In this document: positions 1-13,507 of the stretch, one piece after another | Numbering within the stretch: position 1 is the first letter of the stretch | Layout: each line of letters begins with the position of its first letter | Assembly (NCBI GenBank): GCA_949317995.1 | Contig: OX439044.1 | Location: 20,360,641 to 20,424,640, forward strand | Length of the DNA: 64,000 nt | From: Acholoe squamosa | Taxonomy: Eukaryota > Annelida > Polychaeta > Phyllodocida > Polynoidae | Direction of reading: 5' to 3' | Position numbers and translations under genes: made by a program | The notes under the pieces: generated by a model | Databases searched by the model: none | Told to the model about the DNA's origin: nothing | The model's input: only the letters and a program-made list of their open reading frames with translations

Positions 1-2072
1 TGCCCGATGGATTCTAAAATTAGTTCATTTCTTTAATGTGATTATCATCTACATCAAGGTCAATTTGTGCATGGGTGCTGTCTAGTTAGTTATATGTCAT
101 TGCCACCTCTTACCTCACATCTGTGCTTTTGAAGTCCCAAAGGGGCCATGTAATCCGTTTTATTCTCACACTGAGATATTACCATTTGGTTTTGACCACG
201 ACTCAGTCACTGACAACACTAAGGAGCCTGAGCGTTTTTCATCAAAGCTGTTGTAGTTTTAGAATGGCTAGAAATAGCCAATTTAGATTTGTGAGTGTGT
301 CTACTGTGCCTCTGCGGCTGCAGTGACATTTGACGACGTGCTTGGAATATTTCAGTCGTTTCGTGTGTGAGTAGTATAGAAATGGCGGATTGTGTCTGGC
401 CATATTGCAACAGCAAATTTGGATAACCGCATTTCCGACAAGGAGCACATGTATGCAGCAACAGTTTTCCCTCTTCTGCAGACGTTATACAAACTATTAT
501 AATTATGTATAATAATCCTCATACTATATTCACATTGTGAATCCGATTTAAAAACGTGTCTAATTCTGATACTGTACACATACTTTGCGAGGGATAGAGG
601 CAATTAAACAATGGACACTGTATACAAGGCGTGTGGAAACGTGTTTTTTTTTCTTGTTTTTTTTTACTATTGTTATGCCGCAGGACTTGCAGGCTACTAT
701 CTACACTATAATGTGCCTAGGCTGCAGTCGACTGTCAGCCAGATAGCACCAGGACTTGATATACACTACCCTTGAGATAACATAGATAAGAGGATGGCAT
801 TAGCATAGAAAGAAGGTTCTTACATAACCATCATTCAGGAAAGGGATGCCACTGAATGAAGGCACATACCACACTACCATGGAGGATGCATAGTGGGCTC
901 GCCCCTACACTAGGACATTCATCAACATAGCTCAACCCTGGAGGGAATTGACTCAATAGGGGTTGGTGGGAGGGTGTTGTGATGGAGGCAGTTCATATCT
1001 ATTTGTGTATGCACACTACACTACATTCCATACAGTAGGCCTACAGCACAGTATAGTGGTAAGCATAGTGACACAATAGGGCTCCATAGAGGATACATAG
1101 AGCACATAGTACGCAGGAATTACATTGCATAGTTTATGGTGCCCTCCTATAATTGGAGGTGGAACAGGCTGGGCATTTCATAATACCGAGATAGCAAGTG
1201 TTCACATCGTAATCTGATTCACAAGAGGTCTTTCCATGAATGTAAATTGCACCATAATCGATAGACCATTGGTACAATTCCCTTTGTAAATAATATTTTC
1301 CCCTTTAATTTATGTTTTACCACACTTGGTTGAGTACCAAGAAAGTCCCACTACTCTGAAATAGACCTAGAACATTAGTCCCTGAGGTGGAAACGGAAAA
1401 TGAGTTCTGATCCATCGGCGGTTGAACGCATGGACAACAATACAGACACAGGGCCAACACAATGGCCATATGGATGGGATTATTTTTTTTTATCATTTTC
1501 CGCCATTTGTCCCCGGATTGTCCAGTCATGTGGGTGAGATAAAATTAATACTTATTTCCAGCTGTTGTCAGCCGGCGGTATGAGAGTGATGATGGTCTTT
1601 GGCGCGGATTATTGTTGTTGAACAGTCAAAATATTTACCGTGTCCCCTATGATGAATAGTACCATATATCAACATATGGGTGTAGTATTGTCACTTAAGT
1701 CAGATAGGAACAAGAAATGTATGAAATCATTTTCCTATGTACATAATTATGTTGCATATATATATGTGCACAGAATGTATATCTAATCATGTCCCCGCAT
1801 GCTTTTGATCTAAATAATTTAATCGGACAATAATAGAATAGATCTGGACATAGTATGCTTATCAGCCCTTACAGTTGACTAATATCCTAAATACTAGTTC
1901 TACACATATTTTCTTTTTTTTTAATTTTACAGTTCTGGGGGAATTTCGGTCAACAATGTACATGCACCATCTACAGATAAATGCATCATCAGTAGAGATA
2001 ATCCCTTATCTTCCCAGATAGTGATCAGATATCAGTGTGGTTAAAAGTTAATCCACGACACACCAAACACAC

Positions 2073-2073
<1 letters not shown>
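1..2073. other. Non-coding stretch, no gene seen
   Basis: I see no convincing exon, RNA gene or mobile element here. The short open frames have no domain-like content and the base composition is AT-rich and even. It may be distal intron or intergenic sequence downstream of the minus-strand ANKS1-like gene. Confidence 0.5.

Positions 2074-2138
<65 letters not shown>
2074..2138. repeat. (TA)n microsatellite, first of two
   Basis: An uninterrupted TA dinucleotide tract of about 65 bp. A second, slightly longer TA tract starts about 135 bp further on. Confidence 0.97.
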
Positions 2139-2140
<2 letters not shown>

Positions 2141-2272
2141 ATCCATCATCTTACATATGTACTATACATACCAGGGTGTCAGTCTGTCAACACTCAGTAT
2201 ATGATACACTGTATCTCCGGTGTGATCACCCTGTGTCAACATGGTGTGCTGGTGACTGATATCACTGCCACC

Positions 2273-2273
<1 letters not shown>

Positions 2274-2345
<72 letters not shown>
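2274..2345. repeat. (TA)n microsatellite, second of two
   Basis: An uninterrupted TA dinucleotide tract of about 72 bp. With the first tract it brackets a 135-bp unique segment. Confidence 0.97.
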
Positions 2346-2346
<1 letters not shown>

Positions 2347-4200
2347 CAGTACATAATGTATCTTTTATGATGACATGTGAAATGTCACGTCCCGGAGTTT
2401 GTGGTAGATTGCTCATTAGGATGATCCCAGGATGGGGAAGTTTCAGTTCCTGTAAGCTCTGTGCACATAACAGGTTTATACTTCAGTACACAAATCATTA
2501 TTTACATGTATAGTTAGCGATAGGACTTCTGCAGTCCACATTGCAGATTTATAGGCATGTCATGATTACATTTTCCTCTCCTGCCTTTTTTTCAAAAGAA
2601 AAAAGTCAATGCTATTAGTGTTACGCATAGTACCCAAATGTGAGTCAGATACAGAATACATAGATAGAGGTCAGTATCCATGTAACTGGTATAGTTGTCA
2701 AGGCAACAGTGTGGTATGGGGACATGACACCTACAAGGTAACTCTGACCCCCTCCGTGCTCCCTTCTACAAAGGGACCACAGAGATAAGGAACAAAGCTG
2801 GCTCTGAGACCAGTCTACCCCCTCCCGCCATCTACTTCTTCACACATTGAGATCAATGGAGCCTGAGGCGCCCAGTGGTGAGAACAGCTGTGTTTGAGTT
2901 GACCTCGGGTCAACGTAATGAATATATAGTTAGCTGCAGTCTGTTGGAACAGAGCTTAGTCTTGTCTGGAACGGTTGGGTGAGAACATGGTTACATTCAA
3001 ATAACAGCAGGGCACCAAAGACACTGCGAGATGGAATTCTAATGTGGTTGACTTGGAAGTAACCGTCTTGCTTCTGTGTGACAACACTATGATCTGTCTA
3101 GGGGATAGTAATTTTCGTTAAAGACCTCCATTTTTAAGGTTAAATGTCCCCCTTTTTACATCAATACAAACATCAGTATCAGAAAGTGAGATGATTCGGA
3201 ATGGCGACCTGGTTCAAATATCTCAATCCAAATAATCTAAGATTTGGAAGATGCTAAACTAAAGCAATGCTAGTTGTAAGTGTAGTTGCAGACATCATTT
3301 ATTGTCTTAGGTTGTACCTATCATTTGGCCTATTAATATATCCATTAATGATAATGAATTCTGAGTAGAATCTTTCAGCCTGCTAAAAATGGAATCCCAG
3401 AGATTCAGTACGTAGAACGTCCAACAGGTGTCCATGCATGGCATGATCTAAATTGTGGTAGGTTCACTCACCTTTCTATGACATGATCAAACAGTTCATG
3501 AATGGTAGTCCAGTGCCAACCCTGGTACACATCCAAACTGGCACACTGTCCCCAACTATCCTCTCTGCTAGACGAGAAACACAACACGTTGAATGGTAAT
3601 CCAAATACCCTGTGCACTAATTAGCCCTGGCATTAACCATAGACTGGGTTAATTGTCGGCTTAGGGTCAATACCAGCACAACATACAGATCCAGACTGGC
3701 AGGCTGAAAAGGTCAGTGGAGATCCAATTTGTAGTATTGACCACCCCAGCAGTACTCAATGCAGTAGACGCTCTAATGTTAGTCTCCACTGGAGGTGGTG
3801 CAGGCCTAGTACTATGTAGGTGATTCGTCCAGCAGTATGGGGGCCCTGTGCCATGTGGTCTCCAGTTGTGGTTTTGTGGTTATGGAGCACACAGTCTCCT
3901 TATGAGTACAAACTCTAGTAGTAGGATGTGTGCTCGTTTGTAACACTTAGAAGAGGACGTGTGATAAATGAAACTGTGTGTGAGTGGCCTACTTTGACCT
4001 CTGTGACTGAGAGTGCTTTGTATACATTCCTATCCATTGGCACTGAGTGGATCCTGAGGAGCATGGTCACCTGAGTCCAGTTTATCATGTATGAAATTTA
4101 GGAAGCTGGCAACTCCTTTGCTTCAGAGCCTTAGTAAAAAACAACCTTTGGAAGCTGTTTCTATACGCATTAGCGTCAACCTCTCTCCAGTGAATCCTTA
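2346..4200. other. Non-coding stretch, no supported gene
   Basis: Nothing certain. A segment near 3.47-3.57 kb on the minus strand has a strong donor-like end and about 30 open codons, but matches no family I recognise (see rejected items). A somewhat GC-richer patch lies at 2.75-2.89 kb. Confidence 0.4.
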
Positions 4201-4523
4201 GGCTTAGGAGAAGGTTGGATCTTCAGTAGAGGCCCCCGCCTTCTACCGCTCCTCACTGGACGTCCCTTCCCGTTGCCATGTCAACTCATCTCCTCCTCCC
4301 CATCCTCCTCCTCTGCCTGCTACCACTCTTTATGCCAGGCAGTGCCCCTCCCTCCCTCACCGGCCGCTGGTACTGGTGCGCGTGCCACTGTTTGCATACA
4401 GTGAGTCACAGCGCGCCGGCCACCAGCGAGACAATCCGCGAAAAATAAAAAGTCGTCTGCTTCAGCCAAAAGAAGCAATGAGCAGTTCGCGGCGTTTCCC
4501 TCCAAGTAATCTGTGCACAGGAG

Positions 4524-4800
4524 AATGTTAGAGGAATGGAGAGGAATTGCTAGCAAAGTCAACATCCGTGATGCTTCTGCTCTGATGTTGAGAGCAAATG
4601 AGTTGGGGGAGTCGATGAAGGAGTTTTCGCGCCAAACCCAGTCTGCCTGGCGCCGCTGTGACCGATTGACTGAAGCAGACGACAGATCCTTCTACCACTG
4701 CCTAAATCGATTCCTACAGACTGCCCTTCACACTGACTCACCACCTTTAGGAAACTGCCTCCTCTCAAGCTTGGCGCCTATATGTACGGCCCAACTCTAA
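4524..4800 (+). CDS. Possible small ORF or exon, unknown product
   Basis: An ATG-started frame of 91 codons ending in TAA. It is rich in Arg, Leu, Glu and Cys and reads like a helical protein segment (for example SAWRRCDRLTEADD), unlike the low-complexity frames around it. It is preceded by a pyrimidine run and an AG (ending 4520), so it could be an internal or terminal exon rather than a one-exon gene. The 4.3-5.0 kb area is GC- and CpG-richer than its surroundings, as at a first exon or promoter. I do not recognise a family, and the minus strand here also stays open (4797-5015), so coding status is uncertain. Confidence 0.25.
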
Positions 4801-5968
4801 ATGGCGTCAGGCGCCACCATGTCTGGGGTAGTCACCCGGGTAGTCAGTAAAGGCACCATCTCTCTGTCCAATCCCTGAATGGGCGCCGTCCCACCCCATG
4901 TAAGGTCAGTAGTAGTATCCGCCCCATCGGCCCCCAACTTGTAATGACAGTATTGAACACTCGTATAACCCCCTAGATCCTTACTCAAGGTTGGAGGATA
5001 CATTGATATGAACATGTTTTGCTCGGACTTCCATGACTAATTACGGTTTTCAGTGCACTGGAATTAGCACATGTATACAGTATCACACATTATACTTGGG
5101 CTTATTAGAAATTGGCGTTTCATGGCACCATTTGAAAAGTAAAAGATTACCAAGTCAATCTGTCCTCATTTATGCATTCCACAGATTTAAAAAAATCATT
5201 TTTTTCCATCTTGGAACCCCAATGGTTTGATTGATTGATTTGTGTTTTACAGCACTTTAGCGGCACCAAGTGGCTATCCCGTGCTTCACAGGTTGATAAT
5301 CTAACAGAGGAATGTGTCAGTGCCCGCGCATATGTGCACCACACACATCCTGAGGGGATAGATAGGAAAGAGGAGATATAGACCCTTTTAAGTGGGCTAG
5401 GGAAGCCCGGGAACCCCATGGGACAAAGCCTATACTGATAGGTAATGATGTCATTATCCATGCGTGCCATTTGTACATGTATTCTTTGGTCATTATGACA
5501 TTATGGCAATGATGTGTTTTCAGCTTAGACGCTCCCAAACAATCTATGAGAACTATGACAGTGTGTACCAATAGACATGCATGTCTGATATCAGAAGTAT
5601 TGTCATTACAAGGTATATATCCGTGTTAGCTTATGTCACAGACAAACATAGATTTCCGCTATGACATAGACTGGGGTTAGATTAATCATGTCATCCAGTT
5701 CATATAAATAGGGGGGGGGGCTCTGGCAGGCCAAAACTGTACATTACAGAATAGTTGTTAATATTGTGTGCTTCAATCCATATTTTTCAAATATATTATG
5801 ATTTTCCTATTGTTTTTGAATAGAAACAGCAGTGTCAGATGTACATTGTACACACAAACCGCACTGTGTGTGTACATATTTCTACATTTACATGTGTATA
5901 TACAGACTGGCCATCAGGAAATTACACCAGCTAATAACTGGGGGTTCTCTATAGGGTACACTGGCCAG
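4801..5968. other. Non-coding stretch with a possible SINE fragment
   Basis: Around 5224-5300 there is an ATTG-repeat followed by a GC-richer stretch, the kind of junction seen at the tail of dispersed SINE-like repeats in marine invertebrates. No tRNA-like head is visible beside it. A G-run sits near 5711-5720. No gene seen. Confidence 0.3.
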
Positions 5969-6011
5969 CTGTGGGTGTTCCGTCCCTCCAGGAGGGACGG
6001 AACACCCACAG
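5969..6011. repeat. Perfect 21-bp palindrome with 1-nt loop
   Basis: Two 21-bp arms (5969-5989 and 5991-6011) are exact reverse complements separated by a single A. The arms are GC-rich inside AT-rich DNA. The flanks also carry a short shared string (CTATAGGGT) in direct orientation on each side. Confidence 0.95.
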
Positions 6012-6545
6012 TGTATCTATAGGGTCGCTCTATATACAATTCTACCATACACAGACTGGACATGGTCTCGATACCAGGGCTCGGTACCACAGGCCATATC
6101 CATATACCATAGATCTGCCCCCATCTCCGGCTAATCTACAAACCAGGGAAGGCATTCCTAACCCACCTTATCAGTCACAGTGTCTGCAATCTAGACACAG
6201 GGCCTGTCACTGCAGTGACCCTGTCCATGGGATATGACCAGCTCTAGTTACTATACATCTCCCTCAGCCTCAGATGGTCATCATCGATAAGCACCATCAA
6301 ATATCCTGAGAGAGTAGCTAGAATGATCACCCCATTTTACCAGGCTTGGATCTCCTATGTTGTGTAAATTCTATGAATTTGAGAGTACGCGAAAAAATAT
6401 TCTACCAGAAAGATGGAAGTTTTCAATGGGGAACTATCTTAAGACTAAACTTTCTGAGTATCAAGTCTAGCACATTAGTGCCGCACTTGAATCTAAATAG
6501 GGTTCTTTTTTTTCATCATCAAGGAATCGAGTAAGTTTATTATCT

Positions 6546-6850
6546 GATTGACTAGACATCAATCAGATATTTACTTCATCCAAAACCTAGCATGGTTTTG
6601 CCGATACAATGTCTTCATGAACATTGCAAAGCTGTTACATCACAAGACAGTGGCCAGAGCCTGCATAAATCTATAGTGAAGACAGGCCGTATTAGGGGGG
6701 CTAACAGCAGGTTATTTAGCCACGGGCATAGAGTATTGATGTTGTCACACCTCCCAGTAATCCTTAACCATTTAACAGGCCACCTACATATGTACAACTA
6801 TACATAGGCCTTATTACCACAAGTCTGGTATGATGCATTAATTTACTTTG
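6546..6850 (+). repeat. Dispersed repeat, copy 1 (hairpin end)
   Basis: This segment is matched in reverse orientation at about 30.60-30.93 kb. Shared blocks include the small hairpin at one end (CTGATTGA ... TCAATCAG) and the stretch around 6720-6800. The copies are diverged but clearly related. No coding content is seen. The class is unknown; the terminal hairpin would fit a foldback or Helitron-like end, but I see no decisive hallmark. Confidence 0.75.
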
Positions 6851-7959
6851 TGTTCCTTAAAGGGTTAGTGACTTCTCACCTTGAAACAAACAAACAGATT
6901 AGTCTTTTAGCCTGTCTGCACCAGTAACCATTAACCCTGTAAGGGGCACTTACATATAAGTTATAGCGACGGTACATGGAAATCAATCAGAATTTGTGCC
7001 TATGGCACAGATTTAGACATTTTTTTTATTATCTTCAGAAATGCACAACTCTTAGAGAGCTATACTATAGGAGAGTATGACTACACAGTGTTGATATCAG
7101 AAATCTAAGAGGTTTCCTACATCCTATCTATAGCTGGTAACTCGGGATATCAACTGGACCCTTACTACTTTAATATGTAGTCCTTGATTTCAAACCTGAA
7201 AATGAACCAACCCCTATAAAATGAGGCCTATGAGGTGCTTCAATAAATCTGAACAGGGATGTAGGCATAATGCCTATGTCATTATCCAGCTATGTAAAGA
7301 CATATTGTAGTTTATTTTTGCCCTCCATACTGCTTTGACCACACGCATGGACCCTTGGAGGGAGGTTTGAATGGGCACCAAAATGGTGGAATATGTTGTT
7401 GTTATGTCTCGACTGTGTACACATCATCTTCATCCAGTCCATATATCAGACAAAATATGTAAATATTTGATTCATTGACCGGTTTCCAATTTCTAAACGC
7501 TTTCTCTCTCTACTTTGTCTAGCTATGTGTGATGATTAAATGACAACCTGTTTACACAAGTGGTAAACAATGGCCTCTTAGTGCTGGAACCTGGATACTG
7601 TGACATAATGTGATGTTGACTCCATATCAACTTTCATTATCCATGTCCACCGGCCCCCGAGGCAGCGGTTGGTGGAGTTTGTCCACCTTTGTAATTATGT
7701 GTATACCTTTGGTAACGTTAGGGAGAATACATTAATCTGAGGTAATAACGCTATCTAAATGAGCTGCTGCTATGTAAAGCATACAGAATGCCGGTGACGT
7801 CATAGCTATTACCTGGGTTAATAGACCCTATAATAATCGATACCAGTCTACATCTTGCCGGGGCTAATAATGCCCCAATGCAAATGTTTAAACCCATGTA
7901 CAGCGATAAATGATGCTTTCATCCCCAAAAAGATGTGCTCACCATGGTTTTCACATCCT
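6851..7959. other. Non-coding stretch, nothing recognised
   Basis: No coding frame, RNA gene or repeat structure that I can support. Confidence 0.5.
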
Positions 7960-8438
7960 GGTCCCCGCACTCCCAAATCCATCATGACACCATGTACATT
8001 CTGGGGTCCCAAATATACCTCCTTTCCACTGATTTCTGAGTGAAAAGGGACCCTTTTTATGGCAAAATTAGAATTTTTATGGCCTTTTTGTACATGAAAT
8101 GCAGACATATCTACAAGGCCAGCCCTTTCCATGAAAAGAAACCACAAATAATAGACAAATTTGGATGTCATGCACTCATTTGCATGGCAGAATTTCCATC
8201 TGTGGATGAGATACATGGACAGCTGGAACTATGGTGATTTGAAGACCCCTTTCCATGAAGGCACATGAAAAAACACCCCCTTTCCAATAAGGCTCATGTA
8301 TAAAAACATCTCTTTTTTTTGGTTTCCACTGACTTACAAAGACTTGTAAAAGGATTATAAAGACTTGTAAAAGGACCCCCTTTTCTGTGTTTTCCATAAC
8401 ACACATGGTGTTAGCAGGCATCAGTGAGTGCGGGGGCC
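7960..8438. mobile_element. Non-autonomous TIR element, about 480 bp
   Basis: Ends read GGTCCCCGCACTC on the left and, reverse-complemented, GGCCCCCGCACTC on the right. The similarity continues inward to a shared ACACCATGT. The interior carries repeated pyrimidine-rich blocks (such as CCCCTTTCCATGAA) but no transposase. A partial relative of the left end is at 10.78-10.93 kb. Confidence 0.6.
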
Positions 8439-10319
8439 GGGGGATTGGCATCATGGTCCAAACACTGACTTTGCAGTATCATATGCAAATAAACCCCATA
8501 TACAAAAGTTTCACGAGGAAAATGTCTCTCCTAACATGAACTTTGTTTTGTTGGATTTTATTCTCAAATTGTCCCTCAAGATTGTCTGTCAAGGCTTAAA
8601 CAAGGACAAAACTCTTTCAAAAGTCACCCATTCGGTCTGTTTCGATTCATTTAATAGCTAATTTCACCACCTCCATCCCACAGATACTGGGTGTCATTGG
8701 AATTAACTTGTACTCACAAATCTGTACCTAAACAAAGTATACATGCATCTGCTCTGAAACCAACAAGCCAACTTAAGAACCTCATTTTATCAGGTATTAC
8801 CTGACAAAAAAAGACACAATGTAGAGCAAGGTGTCCTCCCACATTTAAAAACTAACATCACGATACTGAAAATGATATGATAGCTTCCATGCCATACTCA
8901 GCTCATGTAAGCGCATGGTTTATCCTTTATTCTTTGTACTATTGATGTACGACAACAACAAATAAACTACAAATTCAAGCCTAATACACAAAATGTGCTT
9001 TACTACAGTCATCAGTAGGTTCAACATGTGTAATCACATGCTTCTATAGAAACTGAAAGTTCATCTTTATGGAAGATAATGATGTGTGCAAAGCGTGTGC
9101 GGTCAGAAATGTCAGACAAGTCCAGGGGACTTTTAATACATAATACAGATCTATGTGGGTAAGGACATGCTAAGTGCATATTACACGTACAACAGCATGA
9201 CTATATCTACTGAAGGTAACAACAACTATTATTACGTCTTTGATAAAAGACGTATAACAGTGTTCTTATTCTAGGAAGGATACTATGGTACGATAAAGTA
9301 ACAGATTAGGGATGGGGAAATATACTTGTTCAACAATTCCATTCCTTCATACGCCAAATAAAGCCAATGGCCTATATATTTGGTTCAACCGAGGTGGGGA
9401 GAGGGACTCAATATGTCTAAAGTAGTATATAAAGCACAAGTGCAGAGACATAACTTGTATGCAATCAGCCACTCAGAAAGAATCATACATGTGATGCACA
9501 CGGGTAATGCTTTCCCTATGACTGTCCACAAAGGGAATCAAAGGGGTTTCATATCAGGGCAATATGAGCAGCCAGGTAGAAATAACAAGCTGTGCACCAA
9601 CATACAGAGTATCTTTTCTGTCTGGTGGCTCATATGCAGCTATATATTTAGACTATTACATAACAGAAGCCATTCAGAGCATCCTACAATGAAAATGAGT
9701 GATATAAACCTGTAGAGCAGAGGTGGATTCAGTGGTATTCAGCCTGAGGGACTACAATAAGTCTTTCTGCCCACAGAACGTGATTACTTTCAGATCTTGA
9801 CTGAATCTAAAGTAATCTTTGCAATGATAAGGTGTTATCATGTAGACATATTGATCTGTATGACAGGTATTGAGAGGCAGGATGCAGTATATATATGAAG
9901 ATAATGCACACAAACACAAGATGGCACTACGGGCTGGTTGGACATCCATGTACTTACATTGATGGCACTCCTCTGATAAGGGCAAAATGAAGGACAAAAG
10001 ATAATATGGTTAGTAAGGCAATAGGAACGTTTTTAATTATGATGATTATTTCCATGAGTAAATCATATGTAACCTGAGTGATATTTGCTTGTGTATCATG
10101 GGTTATCTTGGGTAACATAAAATGAAGCAATACCTAACCAACCTTGCCAATTATTCATGTAACAGACACAAGACCAGTGTTTCAAGAAACAATGCATTAT
10201 GATGTCCACATTATTGATAACATAAATAGAGCATATTAGATAAGGCTGTACTAAATTTGATAAATGATATTTGGATGCAGACCATGCACTACACATCAGA
10301 ACACAATAGAAAGGAGATA
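8439..10319. other. Non-coding stretch, nothing recognised
   Basis: AT-rich sequence without a supported exon, RNA gene or terminal-repeat element. Confidence 0.5.
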
Positions 10320-10491
10320 CAGGGATGTAAGTCCAACATGGGCAAAAATCAGGAAGCCATACGTTTACTTGATAAAAATCCTTCTATTTTTCCAAACAGC
10401 CCTGCTTGCCACTTGTATCAGGAAAATAAATGTCATACAAATTTTTCAGAAATCAGGAAATCCTGATAAAACCTCAAGACTTACATCCCTG
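10320..10491. mobile_element. MITE, CAGGGATG family, copy 1
   Basis: A 172-bp element with 14-bp inverted ends beginning CAGGGATGTAAGTC. A related 143-bp element with ends CAGGGATGAAAGTC lies at 43705-43847, and the two also share interior sequence near the right end. Ends starting CAGGG are typical of hAT-type non-autonomous elements. I see no clean 8-bp target duplication, so family assignment stays tentative. Confidence 0.75.
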
Positions 10492-10779
10492 GAGCCTCAG
10501 ATACAGGACACATTGACATGCATTTAGAGATACATCTGAAAATGCAATGAGAGGCACCCCTTCAATAGATTTCTCGCTTTTCAATAAGAACTATTATGTT
10601 TTACAAAAAGAATAATGTAATGTCAAGAACAATTGATCATAGTCAAAAAATCAGAAAATTCAATTGTTAATCCAACTGGAGGAAAACAACACCTTAAATG
10701 ACACTACAATAGTTTTATGAATTACATATTTATGTAATAAGTGTTCCTGTGTAGACCATTTTTCATAACAGGCAGTCCC

Positions 10780-10930
10780 AGTCCCCGCACTCTCTATTGG
10801 AGAATGACACCATCCATGTTATGGGTTTTTAAAATGAACCCCTTTTCCACAAATCTTGGCTCTAAAATACCCCCCTTTTCCATGAAAAGCACAAACTTTT
10901 AGGATATTAAAAACACCCATTTTTCTGCTA
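10780..10930. repeat. Partial copy of the 7.96-kb TIR element
   Basis: Shares CCCCGCACTC, then GACACCAT and the pyrimidine-rich CCCCTTTTCCA blocks in the same order as 7.96-8.1 kb. The right end is not visible. The sequence on either side (10.5-12.05 kb) shows no gene. Confidence 0.6.
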
Positions 10931-12052
10931 AATCATGGAAATCTTATGCAGGGTTCCCAGTCAGACACATTCTACCTGTGGAGGCTTTAGATACCTTTGT
11001 GTACCTTTAAAGTATTTAGGCCCATACTCAGATTTTGGATGGCAACTAGCCACCTTACTCTATTATAGTTTCTATTAGTTCTGCAGGAGTGCCTTTTCCC
11101 TTCCACCATGTAAGACCCTATTAGTGTGCATACACACGCGCCACACATTGCCCCCCTAAATAGCCCCACATGTATCTAGCTTTTTACAACCGTGAGGCAC
11201 GGGTTAGCCTCAGGAGCCTCAGACCATGGATAAACATTTCCCACCTGGCGTCTTGAAGCTTTTTTTTTTCTTCACATTGTATGGGCTTTCTAGTTGTCAT
11301 CACTAAGGAAACAAAACGTTATTACAAAAAGGAATCGTGATAAAATCCATGTACAAAAACGTGGACCCTTAAAGCAACGATGACTGTATAAAACGTGTCC
11401 AATTTCCTCCTAGGAAATTAATGATATCACCAAGATAATTTTGGTAACAGTTATGCCCCCAAAATACAATTGTCTACAGCAACGATCCGGGATATTGTGA
11501 AAAAATATGACACCATGAGATGTCCACAATATCAGAAAGTAACTCACTTGGACGTTAAAACTGCGTTCACTCATGAAACAGTGAAATTGAAAGATGTGAA
11601 GCATATTTTTTTTTATGAAATAAACAGGATTTGCTAATTGGGTGGTCCAGCCTGACAAGAATAGCTTTGCCATAATTAAGTTAATGACCACAACCAAATG
11701 ACATTCTGTAAAATCAACAGCACATTCCTTACTCGATATGGCAATTCTCCAATACAACATTCATTTTATCTGAAATATTCTATAAAGGATTTCAACGTGC
11801 GTTGACTGTTCCGTCGTATTCATTCCATGTAGCGAATTTTCCTAATTATTTTGTCATACTAAATGGTTTCTTTCCCCCTGTGATACCTACCCAAGAGTCC
11901 AGGGCCCAAGAGCTACTTGGAACAATGTAACCTTTAACACTCCAAATAACAGATGTCATTTCTCCCAAAGCACAGTAATGCTTAATCCTGTCCAATACTT
12001 GCACTATGATAGCCACACCTCTTCTTCTAGGTTAAAAGCATACAGCACGTTA

Positions 12053-13507
12053 CAGTGGCGGATCCAGGATTCTCTAGAGTGGGGGGGGGGCAAGACCTGG
12101 TGAAAGTTTTAGGGGTGTTACATGTCTCAGAGCACCGCAAGCGAAGCGCAGCGGTCAAGCTATGGGGGTTTGGGGGCATGCCCCCCCCCCAAGAAAATTT
12201 TGAGGGTTTAGACTTGAAATGGTGCATTCTTATGCATTCTAACTGAACATATTAAGTCTCAGGTCTTGTAAAATTTAAGTGAGAAATCAGTTTTTATGTT
12301 AACAATTCTTGATGAATACGTGGCCTGTATATCTCCTTCCCTACACAAACAGAATGCATTGAAGATCTCTACAAGAAATATTCCATTCTGGTACATCATT
12401 GAACACCATATGAAATAGGGCATTTGTATTAAGCTTCTGATAATTGAAAGGATGGGGGTTTGGAGGCTTAGCCCCCAAGAGAAAGTTGAAATCTAAGAGT
12501 TAAAATGGTGCAATCGGAGGCATTTTGGCACTATATATAGATTGGTATCACCCCTACTCCCCTAAAGAAATCAAGGGCTCTGGAACCATTTGAAGTTTGA
12601 AAAAAAAAGTTCGGGGAAAGAGAATGGGGGAGAGGATATTATTGTGTCACCTGAAGAGGGAAAAGGGTAATTTTTTTTAGTGTATAATGATCTGTACTGG
12701 AATATGAAGTGCTGGCTGGGTATATTGTTATGATGATGTAAGAAGTGGGGTATAGGGGAACCCCAGGAAAAATTTTGAAAAATGCCAGGACAAAAGGTGC
12801 ATTCTGGTGCTTTTTAAAAATAGATGACACATTTTCTAGGCCCTGATAAGATTTTGTTTTGAGGGCAAGACCTCCACTGATATGTGATCCTAGGGCTTAA
12901 GTGATAAAACATGTTGAGGGGGGATGGGGGAGATATGACCCTAAAAGACTAAAATCTAGTGACCAAATGGTGCATTCTGAAGCAAATTTCCACAAATTCT
13001 TCTGTCTGTTACCCCAGATCATCCAATGTCCATCATACATGTACTTAGCCCTTAGGATCAATGATCGTACATGTGCAACTAACCACCCAGGTTAAGCCTG
13101 TAGATACCATCAATTTGGTCTGTACATGGAACCCTGGTGATATACAATGATACAATGTACATGCATTGTGTCAACCTTATGTACTTTCTCCAAAAGGTTA
13201 AGCATGAGTTCCAATGATGTGGCATTAGGGTAAAGTGCAATTTAGAACTGAGGGTCATTCTGGGAGGTGGGCTGGAAGGTGTTTTTTGAATATTGGAGGA
13301 CAGAAATAATTATTTCAAAATCATGAAAGAAATTCAAGAACCCAACAGGTCATTTCCTGATGATCAAAGCTTTCTAATGGTATATGGAACCCTATATTCA
13401 AATAACTGCCTCCCTCTCCTTTCCCCTCTCCCTCTCTCTTCTCTTCCTTTTTTTTTTTGGGGGGGGGGGGCAAGGCCCGTTCGCCTCCTCCCCTGTATCC
13501 GCCACTG
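12053..13507. mobile_element. hAT-like non-autonomous element, 1455 bp
   Basis: The left end reads CAGTGGCGGATCCAGG and the right end, reverse-complemented, CAGTGGCGGATACAGG. Flanks are GCACGTTA on the left and GCCGTTAT on the right, which agree as an 8-bp target duplication that has lost one base. The interior has no transposase but contains at least four degenerate copies of a motif around ATGGTGCATTCT, plus several C- or G-runs next to the ends. The CAGTGGCG start and 8-bp duplication point to the hAT superfamily. Confidence 0.75.

Noticed and set aside
123-240. Minus-strand open stretch ending at a GTAAGA donor-like site
   Set aside because: Too short, no acceptor of quality in frame and no recognisable domain.
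2035-2416. Open frames across the TA tracts
   Set aside because: Produced by the (TA)n repeats (Tyr-Ile runs), not coding.
3472-3567. Possible minus-strand exon (about 30 codons) ending in a strong GTGAGT donor
   Set aside because: No family likeness, a short frame that can occur by chance, and no partner exon in matching phase nearby.
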